Positions 44,501-54,899 of a DNA stretch of 64,000 nucleotides are shown here, piece by piece. This DNA comes from Urophycis tenuis (lineage: Eukaryota > Chordata > Actinopteri > Gadiformes > Phycidae). A model generated the notes under the pieces. It worked only from the letters and a program-made list of their open reading frames with translations. It did not search any database and was not told the DNA's origin. Made by a program: the position numbers and the translations under genes. Location: the NCBI GenBank assembly GCA_036785325.1, contig JAXIVH010000084.1, positions 496,001 through 560,000 on the forward strand. The letters run 5' to 3'. Position 1 is the stretch's first letter. The number at the start of each line of letters is the position of its first letter.

Positions 44501-47500
44501 GGGGCATCGGTGAGTGGAGAGCCTTCAGTGATGAGAAGGGCTTTGGTTTCCTGTCTCTTCTTCCCTGGGTCCTCAGTGAGGGGACCAGCCTCAGCAAGGA
44601 GAGGGGCCAAAAGTCAGGAGAGGGGCCACAGTGGAGTTAGCAGCCTCAGTGAGGGGAGGTGTCTCAGTGAGTGTCTCAAAGCCAGGAGAGGGGCCACAGT
44701 GGATTTAGAAGCCTCAGTGAGGGGAGGAGTCTCAGTGAGTGGAGAGCCTTCAGTGAGGAGAGGGGCTTTAGTTTCCTGTCTCATCTTCCCTGGGTCCTCA
44801 GTGAGGGGACCAGCCTCAGCAAGGAGAGGGGCCAAAGTCAGGAGAGGGGCCACAGTCCGGATGGGCCACAGTGGAGTTAGCAGTCTCAGTGAGGGGAGGT
44901 GTCTCAGTGAGTGGAGAGCCTTCAGTGAGGAGAGGGGCTTTAGTTTCCTGTCTCTTCTTCCCTGGGTCCTCAGTGAGGGGACCAGCCTCAGCAAGGAGAG
45001 GGGCCAAAGTCAGGAGAGGGGCCACAGTCCGGATGGGCCACAGTGGAGTTAGCAGTCTCAGTGAGGGGAGGTGTCTCAGTGAGTGGAGAGCCTTCAGTGA
45101 GGAGAGGGGCTTTAGTTTTCTGTCTCTTCTTCCCTGAGTCCTCAGTGAGGGGACCAGCCTCAGTGAGGGGAGGGGGCTCAATGGAGTAAGCAGCCTCAGT
45201 GATGAGAGGGGCATCGGTGAGTGGAGAGCCTTCAGTGATGAGAAGGGCTTTGGTTTCCTGTCTCTTCTTCCCTGGGTCCTCAGTGAGGGGACCAGCCTCA
45301 GCAAGGAGAGGGGCCAAAAGTCAGGAGAGGGGCCACAGTGGAGTTAGCAGCCTCAGTGAGGGGAGGTGTCTCAGTGAGTGTCTCAAAGCCAGGAGAGGGG
45401 CCACAGTGGATTTAGAAGCCTCAGTGAGGGGAGGAGTCTCAGTGAGTGGAGAGTCTTCAGTGAGGAGAGGGGCTTTAGTTTCCTGTATCTTCTTCCCTGG
45501 GTCCTCAGTGAGGGGACCAGCCTCAATGAGGAGAGGGGCCTCAATGTAGTTAGCAGCCTCAGTGATGAGAGGGGCATCGGTGAATGGAGAGCCTTCAGTG
45601 ATGAGATGGGCTTTGGTTTCCTGACTCTTCTTCCCTGGGTCCTCAGTGAGGGGACCAGCCTCAGCAAGGAGAGGGGCCAAAGTCAGGAGAGGGGCCACAG
45701 TCCGAATGGGCCACAGTGGAGTTAGCAGTCTCAGTGAGGGGAGGTGTCTCAGTGAGTGGAGAGCCTTCAGTGAGGAGAGGGTCTTTAGTTTCCTGTCCCT
45801 TCCGCCCTGGGTCCTCAGTGAGGGGACCAGCCTCAGTGAGGAGAGGGGCCTCAATGGAGTAAGCAGCCTCAGTAATGAGAGGGGCATCGGTGAGTGGAGA
45901 GCCTTCAGTGATGAGAAGGGCTTTGGTTTCCTGTCTCTTCTTCCCTGGGTCCTCAGATAGGGGACCAGCCTCAGTGAAGAGAGGAGCCTCAATGGAGCAA
46001 GCAGCCTCAGTGATGAGAGGGGCATTGGTGAACGGAGAGCCTTCAGTGAGGAGAGGGGCTTTAGCTTCCTGTCTCTTCTTCCCTGGGTCCTCAGTGAGGG
46101 GACCAGCCTCAGTGAGGAGAGGGGCCTCAATGGAGCAAGCAGCCTCAGTGATGAGAGGGGCATCGGTGAACGGAGAGCCTTCAGTGATGAGATGGGCTTT
46201 GGTTTCCTGTCTCTTCTTCCCTGGGTCCTCAGTGAGGGGAACAGCCTCAGCAAGGAGAGGGGCCAAAGTCAGGAGAGGGGCCACAGTCTGGATGGGTCAT
46301 AGATGAGTTAGCAGTCTCAGTGAGGGGAGGTGTCTCAGTGAGTGGAGAGCCTTCAGTGAGGAGAGGGTCTTTAGTTTCCTGTCTCTTCTTCCCTGAGTCC
46401 TCAGTGAGGGGACCAGACTCAGTGAGGGGAGGGGGCTCAATGGAGTAAGCAGCCTCAGTGATGAGAGGGGCATCGGTGAGTGGAGAGCCTTCAGTGATGA
46501 GAAGGGCTTTGGTTTCCTGTCTCTTCTTCCCTGGGTCCTCAGTGAGGGGACCAGCCTCAGCAAGGAGAGGGGCCAAAAGTCAGGAGAGGGGCCACAGTGG
46601 AGTTAGCAGCCTCAGTGAGGAGAGGTGTCTCAGTGAGTGTCTCAAAGCCAGGAGAGGGGCCACAGTGGATTTAGCAGCCTCAGTGAGGGGAGGAGTCTCA
46701 GTGAGTGGAGCGCCTTCAGTGAGGAGAGGGGCTTTAGTTTCCTGTCTCTTCTTCCCTGGGTCCTCAGTGAGGGGACCACCCTCAGCAAGGAGAGGGGCTA
46801 AAGTCAGGAGAGGGGCCACAGTCCGGATGGGCCACAGTGGAGTTAGCATTCTCAGTGAGGGGAGGTGTCTCAGTGAGTGGAGAGCCTTCAGTGAGGAGAG
46901 GGGCTTTAGTTTTCTGTCTCTTCTTCCCTGAGTCCTCAGTGAGGGGACCAGCCTCAGTGAGGGGAGGGGGCTCAATGGAGTAAGCAGCCTCAGTGATGAG
47001 AGGGGCATCGGTGAGTGGAGAGCCTTCAGTGATGAGAAGGGCTTTGGTTTATTGTCTCTTCTTCCCTGGGTCCTCAGTGAGGGGACCAGCCTCAGCAAGG
47101 AGAGGGGCCAAAAGTCAGGAGCGGGGCCACAGTGGAGTTAGCAGCCTCAGTGAGGGGAGGTGTCTCAGTGAGTGTCTCAAAGCCAGGAGAGGGGCCACAG
47201 TGGATTTAGCAGCCTCAGTGAGGGGAGGAGTCTCAGTGAGTGGAGAGCCTTCAGTGAGGAGAGGGGCTTTAGTTTCCTGTCTCTTCTTCCCTGGGTCCTC
47301 AGTGAGGGGACCAGCCTCAGCAAGGAGAGGGGCTAAAGTCAGGAGAGGGGCCACAGTCCGGATGGGCCACAGTGGAGTTAGCATTCTCAGTGAGGGGAGG
47401 TGTCTCAGTGAGTGGAGAGCCTTCAGTGAGGAGAGGGGCTTTAGTTTTCTGTCTCTTCTTCCCTGAGTCCTCAGTGAGGGGACCAGCCTCAGTGAGGGGA

Positions 47501-49347
47501 GGGGGCTCAATGGAGTAAGCAGCCTCAGTGATGAGAGGGGCATCGGTGAGTGGAGAGCCTTCAGTGATGAGAAGGGCTTTGGTTTCCTGTCTCTTCTTCC
47601 CTGGGTCCTCAGTGAGGGGACCAGCCTCAGCAAGGAGAGGGGCCAAAAGTCAGGAGCGGGGCCACAGTGGAGTTAGCAGCCTCAGTGAGGGGAGGTGTCT
47701 CAGTGAGTGTCTCAAAGCCAGGAGAGGGGCCACAGTGGATTTAGCAGCCTCAGTGAGGGGAGGAGTCTCAGTGAGTGGAGATTCTTCAGTGAGGAGAGGG
47801 GCTTTAGTTTCCTGTCTCTTCTTCCCTGGGTCCTCAGTGAGGGGAATAGCCTCAATGAGGAGAGGGGCCTCAAAGTAGTTAGCAGCCTCAGTGATGAGAG
47901 TGGCATTGGTGAACGGAGAGCCTTCAGTGAGGAGAGGGGCTTTAGCTTCCTTTCTCTTCTTCCCTGGGTCCTCAGTGAGGGGACCAGCCTCAGTGAGGAG
48001 AGGGGCCGCAATGGAGCAAGCAGCCTCAGTGATGAGAGGGGCATCGGTGAACGGAGAGCCTTCAGTGATGAGATGGGCTTTGGTTTCCTGTCTCTTCTTC
48101 CCTGGGTCCTCAGTGAGGGGACCAGCCTCAGCAAGGAGAGGGGCCAAAGTCAGGAGAGGGGCCACAGTCCGGATGGGCCACAGTGGAGTTAGCAGTCTCA
48201 GTGAGGGGAGGTGTCTCAGTGAGTGGAGAGCCTTCAGTGAGGAGAGGGTCTTTAGTTTCCTGTCTCTTCTTCCCTGGGTCCTCAGTGAGGGGACCAGCCT
48301 CAGGGAGGAGAGGGGCCTCAATGGAGTAAGCAGCCTCAGTGATGAGAGGGGCATCGGTGACTGGAGAGCCTTCAGTGATGAGAAGGGCTTTGGTTTCCTG
48401 TCTCTTCTTCCCGGGGTCCTCAGTGAGGGGACCAGCCTCAGTGAAGAGAGGGGCCTCAATGGAGCAAGAGCAAGTGATGAGAGGAGCATCGGTGAACGGA
48501 GAGCCTTCAGTGATGAGATGAGCTTTGGTTTCCTGTCTCTTCTTCCCTGGGTCCTCAGTGAGGGGACCAGCCTCAGCAAGGAGAGGGGCCAACGTCAGGA
48601 GAGGGGCCACAGTCCGGATGGGCCACAGTGGAGTTAGCAGTCTCAGTTAGGGGAGGTGTCTCAGTGAGTGGAGAGCCTTCAGTGAGGAGAGGGTCTTTAG
48701 TTTTCTGTCTCTTCTTCCCTGGGTCCTCAGTGAGGGGACCAGCCTCAGTGAGGAGAGGGGCCTCAATGGAGTAAGCAGCCTCAGTGATGAGAGGGGCATC
48801 GGTGAGTGGAGAGCCTTCAGTGATGAGAAGGGCTTTGGTTTCCTGTCTCTTCTTCCCTGGGTCCTCAGTGAGGGGACCAGCCTCAGCAAGGAGAGGGGCC
48901 AAAGTCAGGAGAGGGGCCACAGTGGAGTTAGCAGCCTCAGTGAGGGGAGGAGTCTCAGTGAGTGGAGGGCCTTCAGTAAGGAGAGGGGCTTTAGTTTCCT
49001 GTCTCTTCTTCCCTGGGTCCTCAGTGAGGCGACCAGCCTCAGTGAGGAGAGGGGCCTCAATGGAGTTAGCAGCCTTAGTGATGAGAGGGGCATCGGTGAG
49101 GAGAGGGGCCACAGTGAGGAGAGGGGCTTTGTGTTCCTGTCTCTTCCCTGGGTCCTCAGTGAGGGGACCAGCCTCAGTGAGGAGAGGGGTAACAGTCAGG
49201 AGAGGGGCCACAGTGGAGTTAGCAGCCTCAGTGAGGGGAGAAGTCTCAGTGAGTGGAGAGCCTTCAGTGAGGAGAGTGGCTTTAGTTTCCTGTCTCTTCT
49301 TCCCAGGGGCCTCAGTGAGGGGAGCAGCCTCAGTGAGGAGAGGGGCA
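35508..49347. repeat. Satellite array, unit 2 (13.8 kb)
   Basis: Same satellite as 12242-17332, much expanded. From 35771 the monomer order is 138-120-120-138-120-120-138 bp, a 378 bp higher-order unit. Further right, larger duplications are visible: 1,431 bp (40560 and 41991), 1,070 bp (43422 and 44492; 44129 and 45199) and 535 bp (46458, 46993, 47528). The longest open frames are minus 35502-37514 (670 codons, LTEA frame passing into a SLRTQG frame) and plus 35620-37563 (647 codons). Periods such as 707, 1,070 and 535 bp are not multiples of three and rotate the frame. Confidence 0.92.
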
Positions 49348-49467
49348 ACCGAAACCTCTTTCCCTCTTTCCACTCCTTCTTTTTTGCACCTTGTACTTCT
49401 TATTCAGGAGCTGCTCTGCTTTCTACCTCTCCTTTTTCTCTAATTTCACTTTTTGCTTGGCCTGTCA

Positions 49468-49656
49468 TTAATTTTTTTGCCATTGGTTATTGATCTCTTG
49501 CTGCTTTTTGGCCCCAAGCTGAGGTATTTTGTGTTGCTCCTTGGCAAGCTTGGCCTCTCCCTTCTCCCGCCTCAGCTTATCATGGAGTCTCTCTTTCCCT
49601 GCTCCTTTCTTCTGGTCCCGCGTAGGTGATGTTTCTGAGGGCCTGATGACCTTAAT
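49468..49656 (-). CDS. Exon 3 of unrecognised gene, copy G3
   Basis: Same exon and stop as 17447-17635, with two replacements (Thr to Ala in AKLTKEQ, and Lys to Asn in EINKQW). It would be spliced to exons 1-2 in unit 3, which carry nonsense codons. Confidence 0.5.
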   Translation of the reverse strand: MKVIRPSETSPTRDQKKGAGKERLHDKLRREKGEAKLAKEQHKIPQLGAKKQQEINNQWQKN

Positions 49657-49734
49657 CTGTGGCGGGAAAATTCAACAGTGCCACAACATTAACTTCAGAA
49701 CTTTATTTTGTTCACATTAAAATGAAATGTGGGG

Positions 49735-50263
49735 CAGGGGTTCTTATGGCTAGTGTATGGTTTGGGGGTTCTAATGGCTAGGGTTAGGATTTCTCACGGC
49801 TAGGGTTGGGGTTCCTAATGGCTAGCGTTAGGGTTTGGGGGTTTTATGGATAGGCTTAGGTTTACTTATGGCTAGGGTTAGGGTTGGGGGTTCCTATGGA
49901 TAGGCTTAGGGTTGGGGGTTCTAATGGCTAGGCTTAGGGTTACTTATAGATAGGGTTAAGGTTGGGGGTTCTTATGGCTAGAGTTGGGGTTGGGGGTTCT
50001 TATGGCTAGAGTTGGGGTTGGGGGTTCTTATGGCTAGGGTTAGGGTTGGGGGTTCTTATGGCTAGGGTTAGGGTTACTTATAGTTAGGGTTAAGGTTGGG
50101 GGTTCTTATGGCTAGAGTTGGGGTTGGGGGTTCTTATGGCTAGGGTTAAGGTTGGAGGTTCTTATGGCTAGGGTTAGGGTTGGGGGTTATTGGCTACGGT
50201 TAGGGGTTCATATGGCTAGGGTTAGGGTTGGGGGTTCATATGGCTAGGGTTAGGGTTGGGGGT
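49735..50263. repeat. Telomere-like minisatellite, unit 2 right side
   Basis: About 75 bp longer than the unit 1 counterpart, through duplication of the block around GGTTACTTATAGTTAGGG. Confidence 0.85.
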
Positions 50264-51099
50264 TGTAGCAACCGATCAGCTAATAACGGCCAATAACGTA
50301 ATAATTTAAATGTAATGAAGTAACGTAATAACTTGCCAATAATGTAATAAAATTGTTGAGCCAATAACAGAATAACTTATTACATTATTGGCTGGTTATT
50401 ACATTATTGGCCTTGTATAAAAAAAAAAAATCCTTTGAAAATGTCAAAAGAAAAGAGCCAATAATGTAATAATAATGATACTAATTGAAAAGTAATTTTC
50501 TTTATCTAGCTCTAGGCTCTCTGCAAGTGCTTCTCTGATAAACAGGTGGGGTGGAATGGTGTACAAAGTTCAGGGAATAAGAGTGAGACTTGATTGAATG
50601 TCCCAAGCATTGACATATCTTGGTTGAGAGAAAATTCAATTATTCTCGATAAGATCTCTGTTGGTAGGTATTGAGCTCCCAGCTCATTGCCGGCGTCCCC
50701 AACAATGTTGGATACACGGAGTACTATAACGGTAAACCTAAGAGTTACACAGAAATCCAAATGCACTCTTAATTGCTCCTGTGGAGGGGGGTTTGAGGGT
50801 GGAGGGGGTATCTGTAAGGTCAGATATTTATTTAAGCATCTGTTACAAGATGCAATATTGAGGAATATTGCAGTATTGAAGTGTGACACCCTCTCTCCAG
50901 AAATTGAAAATAAAATAAAGTGATACCTCAGTGATTACATTATTGGCTCAGATATCACATTTTCAAAGGTTTTTTTTTTATACAGGGCCAATAACTAAAT
51001 AACCAGCCAATAATGTAATAAGTTATTAAATTATTGGCAATGGTATTGGCTCAACAGCTTTATTACGTTATTGGCTGTTATGACATGATCGGTTGCTAC
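50264..51099. mobile_element. Inverted-repeat element with F-box-like ORF, unit 2/3 junction
   Basis: Second complete copy. Here the ends are perfect inverted repeats, TGTAGCAACCGATCA and TGATCGGTTGCTACA, better preserved than in the first copy (GTAGTAACC). Confidence 0.7.
50512..50889 (-). CDS. F-box-like ORF inside inverted-repeat element, second copy
   Basis: Same frame as 18410-18787, still open, with changes confined to the part before LRVSNIVGDAGNE (CVTLRF for YVALSF) and to the presumed intron. YLPTEILSRIIEF and FNQVSLLFPEL are identical in both copies. Confidence 0.35.
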   Translation of the reverse strand: MSHFNTAIFLNIASCNRCLNKYLTLQIPPPPSNPPPQEQLRVHLDFCVTLRFTVIVLRVSNIVGDAGNELGAQYLPTEILSRIIEFSLNQDMSMLGTFNQVSLLFPELCTPFHPTCLSEKHLQRA

Positions 51100-51290
51100 A
51101 GGGGTTCTTATGGCTAGGGTTAGGATTTGTAACAGCTAGGGCTAGGGTTGGGGTTCCGTATGGCTAACATTAGGATTCGGGGTTACTTATGGCTAGGGTT
51201 AGGGTTGGGGGTTATTGTGGTTAGGCTAAGGGTTTCTTACCGCTAGGGTTACGGTTGGGGGTTCTTAGGGCTAGGGGTCCATACATACAT
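51100..51290. repeat. Telomere-like minisatellite, unit 3 left side
   Basis: Counterpart of 142-330. Confidence 0.8.
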
Positions 51291-51647
51291 ACTTACATTT
51301 CAGGGAGTACACACAGGATACTGCCCCATCAATATTTAGAACACATGCATTTTTCCCCCCAAATAAAAACAAAATAACTTTTATTTTCAAAAACCACTGT
51401 AGCGCCTTTTCATCAGCATTAGGTCTATTTTTGTTTACTAAAACAGTTGTACAATTCCCCACACAAACACACAAAAGAGAACAGGAGTAAATAATGTGAT
51501 CACGTTCTACGGGAGAGTAAACATTTAAAAGGAATACAAAATGCCTGAGAGTCTTCCTTGCATTATAGGCATATAATATTTTTGCCTGAATTTCTTTTCA
51601 ATATTAGCGCGTTCTGCTCCTTATTTCATCTAGTCTCGCTTACTCAC

Positions 51648-52001
51648 TTCCAGGTCCAGCTCCTGCGCCAGCGATGGTAGGATGTCTTCTCAATCACGAG
51701 CCACCAGATCAGCCACTCTGTCAGGCCGGACCTCCACTTCCACCATCTTGGTCAGCCTGTGGAGCAGCCCCATCATGGATGCCCCCCATGCGAGCCTGAG
51801 GACGGCCTCAGGGGGAAGAGGTGGCAGCGGTCTGGGGTGGCGACGGCCAGCCGGGCTGAGAAGGTGGTGGGGGACGGTGGTGTGAGGAGGAGGAGGAGGA
51901 GGAGGAGGAGGAGGAGGAGGCGGTGTTGATGAGGGGCTGGATTGAATCAGGTGGCTCGGAGGAGCATTCACCTGAGCAGACACAGGTCTGAGGTCCTCAA
52001 T
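51648..52001 (-). pseudogene. Exon 2 of unrecognised gene, copy G3, with nonsense codon
   Basis: 118 codons long, with one more proline than G1. A TGA replaces TTA after VADLVARD at about 51687-51689. Around it (51664-51692) seven bases differ from units 1 and 2 within about 30 bp, while the flanks are nearly identical. Confidence 0.7.
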
Positions 52002-52984
52002 CTGTAGTGGGAAAATTCAACTAAATTCAACACTCTAACTTCAAAACTAAAAAAAAAAAACTTTTTGGGTACATACAGTACATACATACTGCATGCATAC
52101 ATACATACATACATACATACATTTTAGGGGGTACACAGGAGATACGGCCCCATCAATATTTAGAACACATGCATTTGTCCCCCCAAATAAAAACATAAAA
52201 GAAGTAGGCAGCTTTTATTTGGAAAAAAAAACGCTATGACGTCATTATAACCTACCTTTACAAAAACAATTATACAATGTCATACAAACAGTCATACAAT
52301 TCCCCAAAGAAGAGACACAAAAGAGGACAGAAGAGTAAATCCTGGGTTCTTATGGTTAGTGTTGGGGGTTCTTATGGCTATGGTTAGGGTTTGGGGTTCT
52401 TACATTTCAGGGGGTACACAGGGGATACGACCCCATCAATATTTAGAACACATACATTTGTCCCCCTAAGTAAAAACAAAAGGAGCAACTTTTATTTTGA
52501 AAAAAACGCTATAACGTCATTATAACTTACCTTTTCCTACTGCACTAGGCCTATTTTTATTTACAAAAACACTCACACAATTCCCCAAAGACACACAAAG
52601 GAGTACAGAAGAGTAAATCATGTCTATATTTGTGGTTACAGGGATCACATTATGAGAAATGGAGATCTACGGGAGAATAAACATTTGAAAGACATTTTGA
52701 ATACCAAATGCCTGAGAGTCGATATTGAATTGTAAGTTGTATATTGTATGTATTCTATATGTATTCTGTATTAAGGCTTTAGTGTGTTTATTTTGTATTT
52801 TTTAAACCACGTGCACATGTAAACCACGTGCTTCGTTATGACGTCCGAGGAGTGACGCGGGCAAGCTCGATTAGCGTCTCTGACCTGACGTCATAATGAA
52901 GCCCGGCAGCAAATTTCTGAAAAGTACCGTTGCTAATAATATGATCTCAAAGCAATAACACGAACAGTAAAATACAATACTCAC

Positions 52985-53050
52985 AGGATCCAGACAAATC
53001 TCGTTTTTGTTTTTCTACATTTTCGCAAAAGTAATGTTGTTACCTGTCAT
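52985..53050 (-). pseudogene. Exon 1 of unrecognised gene, copy G3, with nonsense codon
   Basis: The ATG at 53050 and the donor are kept, but codon 12 is TAG where units 1 and 2 have TGG (Trp). With the exon 2 stop this makes G3 a pseudogene unless initiation occurs further down. Confidence 0.7.
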
Positions 53051-53079
53051 ACACAAATCACTTCTCACTTCTTCACGTT

Positions 53080-53200
53080 ATCATCAATACAAAATGACGG
53101 TCCAGGGTTTTATACTGACCTCTGGTGGCGTCCTTGGTTATGAGCAACCAATCAGTGTTTAGTGTTTGGCGTCAATATAATCATTACTGATTGGCTGATC
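53080..53200 (-). promoter_or_regulatory. TATA/CCAAT promoter of copy G3
   Basis: TATAAAACCCTGG (one change) and both CCAAT boxes are kept. Confidence 0.45.
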
Positions 53201-53408
53201 GGCTGCCGGGGGATGTTAGCTTGAATATATGGTAATTATGCTACGATGTTACGATATGGTAAGATCTATATATATGAGATCGTCTATATATTGATATATC
53301 TATATATAGAGACATAGTTTAGTAAATAATTGTATTACTTTATTTTTATTTCCACATACCCGCGACAAATGTTGAAAAGTTTCAAATAAATTGTCTCTCT
53401 CTCAGACG

Positions 53409-53425
53409 CACGCACACACACACAC
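53409..53425. repeat. (CA)n microsatellite, unit 3
   Basis: About eight repeats, the shortest of the three alleles. Confidence 0.9.
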
Positions 53426-54890
53426 TGCTCAGGGGCTGGCAGTACTGCCTCGGATCACATACAATGTGAAGCAACACATGATATATATACACTAATATCA
53501 ACTACTAACGGCAGTGTGTAATACGTGTTGGAGTCTCCAATGCATTTGTTTTTTCAGCAGAAGCTTTTTTTCTGAAACCAACGCGGCTGACAAAGCATAC
53601 AATTAATATTGGAGCAGCTTCTTGGAGGCTACAACTAAGTATGCCTCATACACAATCCAATTTCCAAAATATCCCCCCATACATTTTGAATAGTTTACTT
53701 TTTAACATTTTGACGAGCCACCCGAACACGAACGTAGGCAGACTGATTTTCTGATGTAGGCCTATTGTTCACTCTTGAGGTGTTCGGATTGTTGTGATGT
53801 GTTACAGCAGAGTTAGGCTACTGGTACAGCTAGTAGTATGGACTGTAAACAATTATTATTACATCTTACAGCTGCCACTTATTTTGTTTTCAGTCATGTC
53901 ATGCGGGGACCAAGCCGAGAAGGACACAAGCTAGCTACTTTGTTGAAATCAAATTATATTCCTCAAAAGAAAGAGGTAAGCTTTTTTAAGTCACATCACA
54001 TAACATTTGTCCTTCATACAGTTTGTTTAATGAGGAAGTTGTTGTGGAAATTTCCTCAGCTGCTGGTGAAGAATGAAATAGAGACTTCTGCCGGCCGACA
54101 AGGTTTTATTTTCTTTGCAAAGAAAAGGTCAATCAACACGCGAGCGGTGAAAGATGAAGAAATCCCCCGAGCATGGGGATACCTAAACATTTATACCTGA
54201 GGAACACCCCCTAGAGTATGCTGTACATCCATGTGTCTGCTGCAGGAGCAGGCCGCCCCAGGGAGGGTTTTCACATCCTTTGCCCACTGCAGGTATCTCG
54301 CGCTGACCCCCCGTGGATGTGCTTTACACCTAGGGTATCCTGCAGGACTTTGTATTTCGGTGCAAAGTTAAGTCTAAACATCACACAAAACAATTTGGTA
54401 CCTTATGTTAGGAAGGGGAAAGGTTGGGCGTCTCAAATGGTTAAGACAAATAAATTGAAATTGCCATTACAAAGTGAATCAATAAACTCAACTCAACTCA
54501 ACTCAACTCAACTTGCTCTTTATTGTCGTTGCACAAGAAACACAATAACACATAGTGATTTTTGGCAGCGAAATGTCGTTGCTATGGCTTCCGGCAGACA
54601 CAGAGATAAGCAGATGTATAAATAGATCTATAAAAATACAGAAATAAAAATATAAAACTATGATCAATGTTATATATTAATAAAGTGCAAAGGAACTGGA
54701 TACTAATGAAAGATAATACTAAAAAAGTGTCAGTGTAGGCATGAAAAAAAGTATTGTGAACATTTTAGCAGCATGGTGGAGATTATTACACACATCGGTA
54801 AGGAAGTATTTCACTGAAAGTATTGCACTGAAATGGGTGGGAGGGTTATTTTGCATTGAGCAGTCTGATGGCTAGGGGGAAGAAACATTT
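53426..54890. other. Low-information interval, counterpart of 2526-4185
   Basis: Same exon-like splice pair (TTTTCAG intact). The (ACTCA)n tract is expanded to about five units near 54490. No recognised gene. Confidence 0.5.
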
Positions 54891-54899
54891 GCTGAATCC

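Noticed and set aside
49735..50263. True telomere end
   Set aside because: Units are degenerate and longer than 6 bp, and unique sequence continues on both sides.
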